Position numbers and translations under genes: made by a program
Shown here: positions 48,451-63,300 of the stretch, in pieces
Layout: each line of letters opens with the position of its first letter
How positions within the stretch are numbered: position 1 is the stretch's first letter
The notes under the pieces: model-generated
Seen by the model: only the letters and a program-made list of their open reading frames with translations
Told to the model about the DNA's origin: nothing
The model's database searches: none
NCBI RefSeq assembly: GCF_018691265.1
Contig: NW_024881328.1
Span: forward strand, 41,983,015-42,047,014
From: Tyto alba
Lineage: Eukaryota > Chordata > Aves > Strigiformes > Tytonidae
Direction of reading: 5' to 3'
Length of the DNA: 64,000 nt

Positions 48451-51400
48451 CTCCCCCCAAAATTCAAGTTCACTTCTGGGCAGCCCCACAATGATGGGTC
48501 ATCAGATTTTTAGCCTCCAGGTACTTCCAGACTGTTATCTCCTTTAATCATAACTTGGCTAGGCAAGCCTTATTCAACTCTGTGAATCCCTCCACATAAA
48601 TCAATCCCTCCAGACCCCAGTTGTGTGTTGTTAATCAGCTTTGAGCTTGCTCTGGTTTGTCAGCCTTTTCTGGGAACGGCCTGCCACAAGCTCAATGCAA
48701 TCCAGATGCAATTACTAGAGTCCTGTAGAGAGGAAGGATTACGTCCCCGCTCCACGGGCCGGGGTCTGCCTCTGCACAACTGCCTTGGCCTTTTGTTTTT
48801 CAGCCCTATTGCCTTGCTTTGTGACAGATCCGGGCTAACCCATCAACGAGTCAGGCTTTGTGTGGAGCAGAAGCAGTGTTCAGAGGTGGTCCAAAGGGAG
48901 GGAGAGCCCTGCCTTGTGCAGCCGAGCAGCAGAAGGTGGGCGGCAAGGGTGGCCCTGGTTGACATCCCTGCTTGCAGGCCCCACCGTGCGAGATTTTGGG
49001 GCTGCATTTCTGCAGGGTGGGCCGTGTGGATGCTGGGAACGGATCATAAACGTAGTTTTGGATAAGTGCAATTGCACGCCTATGCTTTGGGGTGAGGTGT
49101 CAGCAACAGGAATTTGTAATAGTGATTCATGTGATACACGTGATCTAGCAATCTAAGGGTTGATATTGTCACAGAGTGCACCCCGAGACCTGAGCCTGTC
49201 TGTAGGGACCTGCCATGAATGCAAGGCAGGCGCAACCCTCCTAGCCAGGGATGGGTGTAGGACCATGCCTGCACACTGCACCCACTTCTTTTTTTTCACT
49301 ACTATTTGCAGTCCAGAGGAGCTGCAGAGCCAACAGGAGCCCAAACAGGGCTCACTGCTGCTCCTTGTGTGGGTTGGTGCTGACATGCCCATCTGCCTGT
49401 GGACCCCCCCATCACTGCCACATGTGTGTGAGAGATGCTCTCAGCTTTGCCCCTTCCCTCACAGCCTCCCCAGCCTCTCCATGGGCAAGAGTCAAGGCTT
49501 GACCTGTGGAGATGGTGGAGAAAGAGAAGGAGTAATTCTCACCACCAAGGTAGGAAAAGGAGGGAGTGCCTGCGTAAATAAATATCTTCCAGTGAGACTA
49601 CAAAGGGCAGTCCAAAGTGGCTGGTACTGGATAAATGAGGGACCTTTATGAGAGAAGGATGAGACATGCCAGGCACCAGCTGAGAAGGGCAGAGGGAGGA
49701 AAGAAGAGAATTTGTCAGGAGCAAAGAGTTTTCTAGGTAGATTCTGAGGCACAAAAGGGGAAGCAGGAGAGTTGCTTCCCACATCTCGCGCTGGTGCTGC
49801 TCTGCTCTTGAGAGCCAGCCAGCACCCTGATACACCTGGGTCTGTGGTAAGTCTGTTGTCTCACTAAAACAACAGCTCTAACATGTCCTTTGTGTAACCA
49901 AGCCTGACAGCTCTCTGCCACGCACTTGGGTGAGGGTACCCAGGAAAAAGGTGAGTCTGCTGGAGACCCACCAGCCTCTCCGAAACCTCTGCATCAGCGG
50001 AGATGTCTGAGACAAAATGCTGAAAAAAAGCAGGCAATGCAGGTATTGAGGAATGATGAATGGATATTGAAAAAATACAGTAGTCCAAGTCAAAATTCCT
50101 CAGAAATGACTGCTTGGAGTGGTTATTAGGGAAGCAGGTGGAGTGTAACAGGCTCTGTGACTCTGCTGTCAGATAGCCGTGGGTTCTGTGCTGGTAGTAC
50201 AGCACTGTGCATGTGAACTAGGGGCGACAGCGTTGGCGCTTGGAAAATAGCTCTGACCTGATGGATTTAACATATGTGCTGGATGGGATGTGGGCGCACT
50301 TGTGGAGTGAAGCAGAGCTCCATGTTACACAGCGTGGTCAACCAGGCTTAACTTGTGCCTTGGAATCAGCTAAACTGGACTAGTAGCAATGAAGGACGTG
50401 GGAGACCCAAACTAGGCAGATGATTTTGCTCTCTCTTGGAGAAAGACAACACAACTAAAGCATCCTAGCATCTAAGTAATTTTCATTGACTCCCCATGGA
50501 CAATTATCAGCAGTGTAGAGGGCTGTTAATGTCTGATCCAAGGCTTGTGGAAGTGGATATGAGCCTCTTTGTTCCCTTTGGCAGGCTGTGGGTCTGGCTA
50601 TCGAGATTGGAGCATGAATTTAGCATCTGGAGCCATAGATCTTCTCACCACACAACTAGATTTTGTAAATATATCCATTCATCTCACTCAGTCATGTTTC
50701 ACCCAACTATCTATACTCCGGCTGTATAAGCTCCTCCATTCCTCTTTCCTGAGATACTTTAAAAAATGATAGATTATCTCCACTGCTTTGTTGCATCGGG
50801 ATTTTTATTTCTCTAACTTCTAAGTTTGCTTTCATCTGCCCCTTGTAACAAGACTCACTGCAGATCTGAAATCCCTCTCTCATGTCCTTGCATTAAAACC
50901 TTCCCTGTAGCCTGGCTGCATTTACTTTACAGCTTAGCTCAGGCAGCAAGCCAAAAACCTCAACGAGTTGTTTTTCAGAAAAAGTTCAGCAGTTTTGTTG
51001 TCTGGCTCCTGAAAATTCAAGTAAATTCTCTTCCTGGGGACGCTGGGTTTGCACGGGGTAGCAGAGAGGCATCTTGCACCCTCCTGCTAGTGTGAACACA
51101 CTGAAGGTGAGCAAAGGACAGGGATCTGGGGGCAGTTTGCAGTGCAGAGCTTGATCCAGAGCCTGCTAGTTCCCTCCCAAGCCATGGCTTCTTCACTGTT
51201 GACTCTGTGTCAGGATTTCTCCCCCTCGTTCTACAAAACTGGACTGGGTATCTCCAAGAAAAGGCCTTTTCTGGGCTATTAATCTTTCCTAACAGGTGAA
51301 AGATTTTTGAACCGCCTTCTCCAGCCTGGCTCCATGTCTGTCCAGAGCCTGGAAGAGTGAAGCCAGATGGAGTTTTTAAAGGTTAATTTGTGTGTGGATT

Positions 51401-53309
51401 AAAGACCTGGAGCTCTGTGAATCCCTGAACCGAGCGCCGCTGTCGGGGTGGGGAGGCACAGGGGATCTGAGGCTCTGCCGATGACCGTGATTTATGCACT
51501 TCATACAGAATCCCTTTAAACTGGACCTAAAAATGTGCATGCGTGCATAGCGGGGCAGGGTGGGGGGGGGATGTTGTTTTTAAAGAAAAGAGTAACTTAC
51601 GTCACTATGTGTTTCTAAGCACAAGATAATCCTTTTCCAGCTGCGCTGGGTTTTAGGAAGCACCTGGGCTCCCTTCTGCTTTTGAACGAACCTGAGACCT
51701 TTCTGGGCTGAGCTAATCTCAAGGAGGAAATCGCTTGCCCGCTGCAGGAGGTGACCCCTGGGAAGATGGTGTGGCACAGGCGTAAGCCAGCTGCCTCCTC
51801 GCCTGCCTGGGCATCGCCTGCCTTCCCCGAGCTCAGAAAGTGCTCTCTCCATTGCCCGCTGCGGAGATGCTTCACTTGCAGGCCTGGCCCCACTCTCAGA
51901 AAGACAGACCCCTGTCAGTGTGAGTCTCTTTGCTGTCTCCTCTGGTTTGGCAGCTCAGGACAGGGGCTGGATGAATACAGCCCGAAGCGGCGTGCAGAGT
52001 TGAGGCAAGCTGAGCTTGCTGACGCTCGCTTTCCGGGTTGCAGCTCCCTGGGACAGTCCTGAGCTCTGCATATTTTGCAGCTCTGTCCCATATGAGTCTC
52101 ATCAGCCTGTGAACAAGCAATCCCATCCCCATTGTAGGGTACCAAGGCAGCACAGGGGGCTATATGTCCCTACCGTGGTCTTCCTGCCTGGCGGGCTGGA
52201 CCCGTGCCGGCTGGGGGAAGAGGTGGCTAGTATCAACAGGGAAAATCCCCTTTGTCAGAACCTCATACCTCCCTTGTTGCCTTACCAAAGCTCATGGGAG
52301 CACAAACCCACCCTTTCCTGGGGTTGCTTGTAGTTGCTTTCCTCAATTCGTTCTTTAAATTGTTGTTCCTGAGCTGTAACAGGCGAGAAAGGAGCCCACA
52401 CTAGGATCCCTGGAGGCAAGCAAGCTATTGTCCTTAAAACAAAGGAACTCTTCCTAAAATGTACCAACAACAATGTGAAGTGCCCAAGAGCCTTTACTTC
52501 ATCCTGGACCAGGCTTCCTGATATTTTCCAGGATGCTTGTCTGGTCTGACAGCTCTGAAATTCAGGCTTCCAACTCTTGTTGATTCCCTCTAGCAAGGCT
52601 CCGAGTGGTTATCTGAGAAAGCCCTCGGGACCAGAACATGTTTAGCCAGAAACACCAAGCTATGTGTCCCCTGTCCCCACTCCCCCAAAAAAGCAGTGCT
52701 GCTGCCTTTGTCAGGGCTCAGGACCAGGATGGAGCAGGAAACCAGAGCCAGTGCAGCACATCTCCATTCAACGGGCAGGAAACAGTCACGTCTAGAGCGC
52801 AGAGTGAACAGCACATGTCGAGCTGAAAGGAGGATCTCTGCTCATGGACTGAATGATTTAGGAACAGAAACACCAGGTGGATTACGGAGAAATATTGCAG
52901 GACTTCCCCCTACCTTCATCAGCATCTTTAGAAGTTTCTATATTTCATGTTTTTGCGGGGTAGAAGAGCAGAAGGAAAGGAATGCCTCAAGTCAGCAAAC
53001 AGGTTAAAACCCCAGCAGAAAGGTTTTTCCATTCCCTGTCACCTACTTAGCTTCTATCTCTGCTGTAGATATCAGCCTCCCCATACCTCAGACTGGCCCA
53101 TGGGGAAAACGGAGGTGCTCAGATGCAACACTTGGTTGGTTCATCCACGCTGCACTTCCATGGAGACCACGTCCACCCGGCAGTAGGAGGAGCTCAGCCT
53201 CAGGGCTGCTCAAATCCCCCTGGGACGGTCCTGAATTGGAACTGGGAGTGAATGCATATGATGCTGCTGCCCGCTCACGTTATCCCAGCAATCCCAAATT
53301 GAAGAGAGC

Positions 53310-53340
<31 letters not shown>

Positions 53341-56300
53341 CCTAGGAGGTACTGGCATTCCTCCAAGCATAGGGGGACCAGATGGAGCAGTAACACAGCT
53401 AAAATTGGGGTGGGGGAAGAGAGAAGGGGAGTATCTGTTAAGGAGCTGGCTTGAAAATAAGATCATGTAAAACAGCTGTTCCTTCGAGAAACAGTTTTGT
53501 TGCTGATTCTAGAGAAGGACAGTATGGGGGCTGATGTGAAAAACCAGTCCTGAAGACCAGATGTGTTTAGACTGTATTTTGAAAGGTTAGCAGGTCAAAT
53601 CTAGAGATGCTGAGAAGTGTGTGTCGGGGTCTGTCTGCTGAACAGCACAACAGCTCACTGCCTGCCTATCTCACAGACGCTCCTTTGGGCCAGTTTGTGG
53701 GGGCTCAGAGGGGCAGCACCTTCAGCTCTGAAGGCTCTGAAGCCTTCAGCGGTCAGGATTGCAAATTTCTCCCGACACATCTTCCACAACTTGTTACCAG
53801 AGCTGACTCTTCTGCATATCAGTTCCCTGTGATGCAGATACAGGAAGACACATTAAGTAACCATTTACATAAGTGACCTGGCATGAGTTTGCTTTGCGTT
53901 GAGATTTCCCAGCTGCAAAAGCCCTGATGGCATCTTTGACCCATGGCCATCGACCCAGTTATCCACTGCATCGCCCCAGCCTAGTTGAACAGCCTGTGGT
54001 GGATGTTGCCTTGCCCAGTCCATATTGTTGTCCTGCTGAGATGAGCAGGAGCTTTGTTTCATATTTTCCAGGCAGGTATTTGCTCCTGTGGATTGATACG
54101 GAGATGGAAGCCAGCGTGACAGGCATCACACAAACAACATGAGACAATTTGTATCCTGGGGGAGTCAGTATAAACTCAGAGAGTGCACGCTCTGAAAGGT
54201 GTCCCGGGCACAGAACTCCCATTAACACCATCAAATGGTGCTGCTGTTTAGTGCTTTGAAAACTGATCTCACTCCTAGGAGTGGTTTTGAGAGGGAGGAG
54301 GGAAAAACATCAGGGGGAGAGCAGGATTAGTACGTACAGAGAGTCAGTACCGCTCATTGAGGACAGGAACCCAAGCGGCCTGGTTAAACCAGTATTTTCT
54401 GAATTTGTGTTTCAGCCGCTGTTGTAGAAGCACACCAGAATTTACCTTTCTTTTTGTAATGTACTGGTGTGTTTTATACAGGACTTCTACATGGGTATGA
54501 GGAACACATGGCAAGAAACTTCAGATTCAAGGCAGCCCCCAACCACGATGGTAGGAGGCACTTGGGATTAGAGCAGACCTGAAGGATGTTGCTTTACCCC
54601 TTGGGGACATAACAACCCGTCAGATCACACATGCTGTGAGCAAAGCTATAGCTCACAGGCACAACACATACCTTATGTAATTATGCTGTGATGGCCATTG
54701 GCACGGAAGTGTGGATTTATGTTCTGGTGAATGTCTAAAACAGCGAGTGTAGGAATTCGGTCTCCTTGGTGACAAAACCAACCAATGGAAAACATACAAA
54801 AAAAAAGAAGCTAAAACTGTCCATGGACCTTGCTTTTATTTTCAGAGTGGAGGACAGTGAATTAGCCCGTCTCTTATCTGGTCTTGTACCTGTGGCTGGA
54901 TAGCAGAGGATGCCTGGCCTAATTGTTTGGCTGCTCATGACAGACAAGGATCCTTAAAAAAAAGAGGGCTCCAGTTTACCATAGACAAAGACGAGCAAGA
55001 AATATAGACTAGGGAGACAAGTATCAAGATAATCCCTTAGCTTTTAGACACCTGGTTTGTATCTGACAAATGCAGTCAACATCATCAGGAAGTCGCTCGA
55101 TGCCCTAAGTGGAATGAGTTGCCTTTTTCCTTGCAAACAGATAACTGGTTTCATTGGAGATTGAATGATAAGTTGACATTAATGGGTAAACCCTCAGGGG
55201 TTTTCAGAGCGGGCGGCAGTCTGAGTGGAAGGACTGACCCCCAGCTTGGGCTTGGAGAGGTGGCACCCTCTGGAGCAGCTCCTTGCAGCTCCCCAAGATC
55301 TCACCAGCATCACAAGGGGTGTCCCCTGGCTGTGGGCAGGAGGTAAGCATGCTCCTGCCTTCTCTTGTCTTTTTGTCCTGTGTAGAAGCAACCCAGGTCA
55401 TCCCAAACCAGGATCACCTACCCCAGGAGCATCCTTGGAGAGGAGAAATCAAACAGGATTAAACCACCAGCTAGCTGTAATGATGGACCTTCCTTCCCAA
55501 GGGGGGAAAAGACACCAGCACAGCCCCTGTGTGAGCAAGGAGAGCAAACTGAAATGTTCTGCACACTCAGCTCCTATTGGCAGCTGAGTGACCTTGGGCA
55601 CCATCTTTACCATACAGACTCCATCTCTAACTTCACAATAGTGATGCTGAGCTTTGGTATAAAGTATCTTTTGCTCTTCCTGCAGAGTGCTAGATTAAAA
55701 CCAGCATTAATAAGAACGTAGGCTGCCCGTGTTGACACACCAGGCAGGGGAAAGTGGCTGCTACTTGCATAGGAGCATCCCCCTCTAGAGACATGTGAGC
55801 TGTTATAGCCCATGTTGATCCACAGAGAAGAGGGAGCTGCTCCCCTGTAAAGACACCTGAGCCCCTCAGAGAAGAGACAGATCTTAAGGCAGCAGAAGTC
55901 ATCACCTCACCAGCACGGTGCAGCCCTCTAAAGTCAAGACAGACATGGCTTTGGGCAGTTGCCACAGAGGGTGGATGGCAAAACTGTGATTTTATGGAAT
56001 GATGGTGGTCCCTTACCAGCACAGATGTTCATGAATGGCAGCGAGGGGTCTGTGACGTCTTGACACTGGTTGGGAGCATCTTAACGGTGAGTGTTTGGCT
56101 CATTGCACTGATGGCTGGAGCTATAGGGTTTGAGAGCAAGAGGCTGCTTTTACTAGCAGGTGCTAGGAGCAAAGCACTCCAACAATGGTGTGTTTCTGAC
56201 GTCCTGGACATGGGTTTTCCTTGGATGTGGTGCTCTTAGTTTAGAGGCTGTAAGAGCCAGGACTACTCTGCTCAGTGCTTTCTGGAGGTGGCCACATCTT

Positions 56301-57100
56301 CAGGCCACTGCTGGGCTGGAAGCTACCTGCACACCCAGAGCGCAGCACCGCATCCTCAGCAAGCTCTCCCATGAAACAAATTCCTTGACAACACCAAATC
56401 AAAACATTTTTTGCTTCAGCTCAACAGGCTGGAAAGAAAGATTAGAATTCCCAGGTGGAAAATTTCCCACAGAAAATATTGGAGCCCTGTTTTCTTTCTG
56501 ATTAATGAATGTTGTGACCCTCTCTCCCTAAGTTATTCTAGTAATGCCCCAGGATCCTAATTAAGACTGAGCCCAGTGGCTTTTGGCATTGTGCAAACAC
56601 ATGGGAAGACTCCAGCCCTTCTCTAGAAAGCTTCTCATCTAGTTTGGTTTAAGCAAATGCATCCATTGAAACTTTTTTTTTTCTTTACTTTTTCAATAGT
56701 GCTACAATGGAGGCTTTCATCTCTACCTCTTGTGTGTATTCCAGTGTCATGCCCTCTGCTTTCAAAGGCTTAGGTTTGCCTTTAATTGTGTTGAGAGCCT
56801 TTGTCTCTAAGCCTTTAATAATGGATTTTTTTCCTCTCTGCCAAAAGAAGAATTTTGTTTCTTTGCTGGTTTTTCTTCTAAAGCTAAAGTGACAGTTCCC
56901 TCTTCTCCATGAGATTTACAGAGCTTATCTTTTAATTTTCAAGAGCCAAACAGCAAGGGGAGAAGGGAGGAATGAAACGTCATCATGCCTTTTAAACACT
57001 GTCGCTAGGAGAAGGCTTAATGATCTAGAAATACATAAACTGCACACTCTCAGGGTTGTTTCAATTTAGTTACGCTAAAGTGCTGCTCTTGAGGGAGACC
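48451..57100. other. Non-coding unique sequence
   Basis: No gene recognised. Frames of up to 163 codons (49160-49651) are unsupported. Includes a G9 run (near 51562-51570) and the T27 tract listed next. Otherwise unremarkable. Confidence 0.5.
53314..53340 (+). repeat. Poly(T) tract, 27 bases
   Basis: T27 followed by CCTAG, which imitates an ideal 3' splice site. On the minus strand it is an A27 tract. There is no recognisable retrocopy on either side. Confidence 0.9.
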
Positions 57101-57114
57101 TGCCAAAGAATGGA

Positions 57115-57367
57115 GGGGGGGGGGGGAAAAGTCAGCACTTTCTTACCAGCCGGGCCTCACTGAAGCCCCAGCTTTGCCATTCAGAGGGCGGGGGGGGTGC
57201 CCCATCAGTGCACCCACCCACCGCTGTGCCGTACCCCTGCGCGCCCACGGCAGGTCCCTGCCTGCTGCATGGTGCTGAGGCCACCTCTCCAGCCTGAGAC
57301 CCTGGACGTGACCGGAGACAGGGCACAAAGGTCACGCACCGGCATCTTTTTTTGGAGGGGGGGGGGG
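57115..57367 (+). repeat. Cluster of three G runs
   Basis: G12 (57115-57126), G8 (57190-57197, next to GGGC) and G11 (57357-57367) lie within 253 bp of GC-rich sequence. Such clusters can form G-quadruplexes and often cause sequencing drop-out, so run lengths are uncertain. Confidence 0.8.
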
Positions 57368-60300
57368 AAAGGATTTGAAAGCGCGTGGTGCCGGCTGTAG
57401 GCCACAGTCCCCTTTGACGGGGTGCCGTTCCCAGCGGAGTCTCCTAGCTCGAGGTGTCTGTGCTGGGGTTGGTTGGGTGTGTTCATTAGCGGCGTAAAAC
57501 CCTTGGAGGGGTCGGGGCTGTGCTCTGCTCGAGGAGCTGCTCTTCAGCAGGGTGCAGAGAGCCCCTCCGTGCGTTTCGTACAAGGGATAGCGGCGGGAGG
57601 CTGAGGCAGGACTCTGTCGGGCACTTGGCTTCCACGGAAGAAAAGAACCTGTGGTCAGCTTGAGGGGTGACTGTGGTGCGTGACTTGAGCCTGTCTTCAG
57701 GTATTAGAAACCAGAAAGCAAAGAGGGATCCCCTGCTCTTTCTGCTCTAAACTCGCTGTCGTCATGTTGTGTCTCATGGCTCGATGGATTTGCATCAGTA
57801 CCAGGGAGAACAGTCCGGGGAGCACAACCAAGGTGTTCCCCAGGCTGGGTGGGATGAGGTGGAATGAGGTGCTCTTCCAAGCTGCAAGCGTTTCTGCCTG
57901 TGCCAGTGCATGCCTGTGTGCAGGAAACACAGGTCTGTCTAGAGAGGGACTGTCTTTCCACTGAAGAATGCAATAAATGGATTAAACGGTTTCATATCGG
58001 TTGAACTCTGATGACTGACCCTGGCTGAGGAGCTGGTGCTAGAGCAGGTCTTCCTTCAGTGCTGGCTGAGAGTATAATTGGCTCAGAACTTGGCAACTCA
58101 GAGCAGGAGCGAGTCATTTTGCAGCTAGTTTGTGGTCACTGCAGTGGGAGAGCTAGCCTTGAAATGAGTTACAGCAGAGAAGAGCTAAAAAATAGTGTTT
58201 TCCAGATGGTAGGAAGCAATGCTGCTCAGAAACTCAGGTTTGGGGCTGCCTCTGACATAAGCAAAATTTCTGACGAGCAGGAATGTCTTTGGCACCCGAC
58301 TGTACAGTGTTCCTAGGGACCTTGCAGGGTGTCCTTCCCCGCCGTGGCAGAAGTCCATCGAACCTCCGCCACTGCGCATGAAATGTTTCAGCCTTACCGA
58401 TGCGGCGTGTTGTAATGAAAATGTTTAATCCGAAACTGTGACTGTCTCTGGGGCATGCTGTGGGGCTAAGCGCAGGGCACAGCGAGGTAAACAGGAGCCC
58501 ACCCGGCACTGCCAGCGCTACCCACCCAGAAACCACACGGGAGGCTCCATCATCAAAACTACCATGCTCCCAGTCTCTTTCCCTGTTTCTGATGTGAAAG
58601 AGGCCCACGAGCTCTTTTCCCTTGAGCTTCCTTCTGCGATGAAAATGGAAGCATTAAGATGTTTCACAGCAGGAGTCGTGGGTTGTGCTGCCAGGGGTTG
58701 TTTGCTTCGTTCCTCCGGATTGCTGGTCCTCAGCCCCAGTGACGAAGGACCGGTGGAGCAGAGACCCCCAACTCCCTCTCAAGGGCATTAAGCCAGGGAG
58801 GGAGTCCTGGGCTAAGCACAGGCTCACAGAGGTTTCATGCCATGCGCTGCCGGGCGCAGCAGAAGGGAAACGGCTGCCTTCCTACATGCAGCTTCTTTTA
58901 ACATCATGTGTAGATGGTGAATATATGTCTTTTTTCCTTCAGCAAGACCTTGCCTCCACTCCCGACTCCATCGAGGCTCTGAAACTGCGGTGAGCAGCAT
59001 GGTGTAAATCTTTAGGCAAACAGCTGAATAGTGTAACCTCATTTGGTAAACAAGAAAAATAGGCTTCCCAGAAGATGCCTTTCACTTTAATTATTAAATA
59101 AATAGGAAAACAGCCTTCTGTCTCACTGAGCTGGCAGCTTATGAAGACATCCAATGAAGCCAATGCAATCAGCTAGCTGTCAGGTTTCCAGCCGGTTTGT
59201 TCCTCCTCTGGAGGACTCCTGTGTGAGCCTGGAGCTCTGCTCTGCGCAGGGCGTAGCAAGAACCAGAGGGACAGGGACTGCTGCTGAGTGCCTTGCTTGT
59301 CCTTGCATGGGCAAAATATGGTCCAGACCCCCCAGAGTGGGGCTGGGGCTTCCTGCTGTCCAGGAGACCACTGCAGGCACAAGTCACTTCAACTCAGAGT
59401 TTATGGAAAATGAACAAAAGACTCACCTCTATATCCTCCGGCGAGAGGCTGTCCATGTCAGGAGCAAACAGGAGGAGAGCTGTCTGCAGGCACAGAGCTG
59501 GGATGCTAAAGGCACAAACTGTTGCTGTGGCAGAAGCCAGCGTGTCCCTGGGCACTGGCTTTGGGTTGGAAGGGGAGCCAGTGATGACAGACCAGATGAG
59601 GGTGCTAGCAAGCCACAGGGTGCCCGATAGTCCTGTCATAATCCTTAATAGCTCTCTTTGGGTGACTTCAACTCTTTATTCCACTTCTTCCCTTTCCAAG
59701 TTAGAAGCATGGAGGAGACACGTGTCAAACCCTGTGCTGGCTCGCTGCCTCGGTGGCACTGTAGCCACAGGGGTGTTCTTGCTGAGCTTGGTGTGTTCAC
59801 ACTTACTGGGGTAGCAAACTGTGCCCATGCCTCCAGGGGAGTGGAGATGAGACCCAGGCTGTCTCATCCTCCCAACCAGTGCCTTGGGCAGTACAGTGTC
59901 CCCTCTGTCCTGCAAAGCCTTCAGATTTTAATCCCAAAATAGACATTTCAACAAAATTCCATTTTTTGAAAGCATGTGAAAGATGCTGCTTTCATTTCAG
60001 GCAGAGGCAACTCATTCTGAAACCTCAAGAGCTGCCGTGAAATGGGATCGTCATCCACCAGGGAGCTCCGGTGCCTACGTGCCTTACAGCAACCGGGATG
60101 AATTCTCATCCCAGCCTGGCACGTGAGTGATGCAGTGCCACTCGTGAATATTGGGAAGTTCGCCGAAATCCTCATTTAGCTGCGTAGGCTGGGTTTGCAA
60201 CTCTGTGATGACTCCGTGGCGGTTTTAGTGCTCAGGCTTGTGACTCTAAAATCAGACAGCAGTGTCTAGCAAACAACACACCCTCCCACCGAGCCTCGGT

Positions 60301-63300
60301 TTGTTCTTTCTCATCTTGCTGTGCACAAGTACTTTTTATTTTCTTTCTTTTTTTTTTTTCTTTTTTTGATTTCCTTCTCCTCACACCCTGTCTCATTTTG
60401 AATTTTCCTTCCTTTCCCATGTGCATAAGGGCCAGAACAAGACCAGCCAAACCTCTGCTCTTCTCCAGTGGTGGTCCCAAACCCAGACATTAAGGCTATC
60501 TGAGGAAATCAGTAAGGATTGTTCCTCTCCACGATCACCTTTTCATACTTTCGGTGGGCTCTAGTAAGCTTGAAGCACCCCTTTTCCACTGGCCTGACCT
60601 CCGGACACCCCTTCTAGGTCAATCAAGGAGGAGAAGCGAGCTCTCAGCAGCAGCTGGTGCAGGCGTTTGCTGCAGGCAGTGTGGTGCCTCCCCAAACCAG
60701 CACCCTACCTCCTCCTGCCAAGCAGCTGACCAGGCAGAATGTTACGTCCGAGCCAAGCAGCTTGTACTCGTGCAGGCTTCCAGCTTTTGAAACTATAAAA
60801 ATCTCACTGAGAATGAAAGGTTCGGAAACCTACAGCTGCTGTAATTCATATGCTCTTTGATGCGCTCGGCTTCCCAGTGTATTTGCTCTCTGGGCTCCTG
60901 GCAGAGAATTCAGAGATCAAAGCATCCTGACAGGCCAGTTCCCAGGTAGGGAACTGGATAATTTCAGGGTCACTGAAATTAGGTCGTTTCCCCCTTGCCT
61001 TTCCCTGGTTGCTGGCATTAGGCAGCAGAGGAGAGCCTAGAGGAAGACCAGTCAGTCTTCAGGCATGCATCTTGCGTGTTTTTTTGCAGGAGGGCATAGG
61101 CTTAAATAATCGCATAAGGAGTCAGGTGGCCCTTTTTGGAGCAGGCATCCTGAAATGCTAGTCTTTGCGAGAGGTGCATTTACCTACTGCTGAGCTCTTC
61201 AGCATCCCCCGTCTCCAGGAGCAGCACAGCCTGTTCAGAGAGGGAGGTGTGCGACCACTAGAAAATGCTTGTCATGCTGGGAATAGATATAATGAAGCAG
61301 CATCAGTTGGTGAAGGGACAAAAGAAATAGAAGGGAATTGGAGAGGGGGTTACTTTTTTTTTTTTTTTTTTTTAAGCGGGAAGAATTATTTCGGCATTTT
61401 AAGTTATTGACAGCTTGATAGAAAAGTAACATCTTAGCAATAGGCTATAAATTATTCTGCCAAATAGGGCTCTTTCTCCTACTGTCTCCCTTTTTTCCAG
61501 CTTTGCAGAGCAGCAAGCTATTCTCACTCGTAGCCCTGCTGTTTTATCACCCTGCCTGTGGCTGATGTGGGCGAGGAAGGACCCTGCAAATTCACCAGCT
61601 GGCTGGAGCCTGCACGGAGCAGCAGCTGGCCATCATTCGGGGACAGAGCGTGATGCTCCCTGCCTCGGGCACGGAGGCAGACCCTCACCTGCCAGTGTTG
61701 CCATAGGCTTTTCACCCCAAACACAAGAGATGTAATCACCTCTTAGATAGGACTCGGAGATCTGAAGCTGGGATCCTCAATCTTGTTTGAATGTCAGCGT
61801 GTATGGCATCAAGACAGATCAGAAAGCATCAGGCTGGTTTATGAGGGCAGCACCCCCCCTCAGCATAATCCATCCCCCTAGCCACGCATATGAATGTGAA
61901 GAGGAAATGTTATTTCTATGGTGACACATCCTTGAGAGCACCTAATCTGGATTTATTGAGGTCGTAAAACTGACTTAGCACTGCAGTACCTAGACTGTAG
62001 GATAAATAGAAGCCTTCTATTTATAATGCTGCCAATCTGGCACCACTCACAAGCACTAAAAATAAAACTTTTTGCAAAGCAAGTTGAAATAATGGGCGTC
62101 CTTTTTTTGCACTGTCTGTGAACGGGCCCCTGATCCTGTGGCAGGCCGTGCGCTGCCGGTGTTTGGCCGAAATCCTGCACGGCACCGCTGAGATGCCACC
62201 CGTGCGGAGGGCCGGGCGCTAGCATCCCCCTGGCAGCGGCTGCTCCTTTCCCTTCGGGGTGGTCTGCCCACGTGCCCGCTTGTGGCCCCTCCGCAAGTCT
62301 GGGGCAGAGAATTGTTAGCCTTGATGATTAAACTGTACAAGCGAATCCCAGGAAAAAAAAAGGGAGCTTGCTGTGCTGGAGCTGCCTAGCACGCGCTTCT
62401 GCATGGGGCTGGATCGATTTAAGCTAGCACAAGTCTCACCCTCCTCCTCTCCTGCTAAGCTCGCGTGAGCTCGCAGCTGGAGTATTTTGCAGGGTGAATG
62501 CCGCCGGAGGCGATTTGTTAAGAGCTGAGTTGGTGTTTGAGCTGCTGTTCTCCTCTCCACGCTCTGCCGGGTCCAGCCTGTGCTACCCACACGGCCACCG
62601 GAGCCGAGGGGACCCGTCAGACACCAAGGCAGAGCCTGGGCTGACACAGCTGCTCATCAGAGCCAGACAACCCCGGTCTCACCAGGCTTGCGCCGTCCAC
62701 CACACAGTGACCAGGGGCTGGGTACCCTAGGAGAGTAGACCTGGAATCAACTTTTGAAGTGATCTGTTTAAGCCACAGATAAACCCACAGTGGATCAATC
62801 TTCTTTCCCAGGACTGAAGTGAGCCTCGCCTTCCAACAACATTGAGTTTAATACCAAACGTTTTTTTTTTTTTTTTTACTATGAAATCTTAATACTGTGT
62901 AACTCATGTAAAATCTGTATTTCCAGTGGGTACCACTTAGCTTTCCCCTGCTAACCCACCCAGCACAGCAGAAGGGTCCCAGTCCCTGTTCCCCGCTTGG
63001 GTTGTAGTGTTGAATAGCCTCCCAGCTTTCTTCTCTTTGACAGGAAAGCAGAGACCTGGATTTTAACACAAACACTGTTGTGGACAAGCTCATAAGGCAG
63101 ATAACTGCTGTTACGATTTAACACCTGCCTGGCTTCCCTTACCTTTTCCGGTCTTGCATTTATTTTCAAAGCAGATGGGGCTCTCTTTTCCTGCTGTTTC
63201 CAGCTACTGAGGTCTATGAACATCACCCTGTTGCATCTAGCTGCTCGTGGCTCTGCTGGAGAGGCAGGATGGGGTAGAGGTGCCAAAGCTGCTCCTCCAC

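Noticed and set aside
53314..53345. Ideal-looking 3' splice site (T27 CCTAG)
   Set aside because: The tract is a plain homopolymer and no plausible exon or donor follows; the similar T21-AG at 47106 was rejected for the same reason.
59154..59814. Overlapping plus frames of 158 and 173 codons
   Set aside because: They occupy different frames of the same DNA and neither resembles a known protein.
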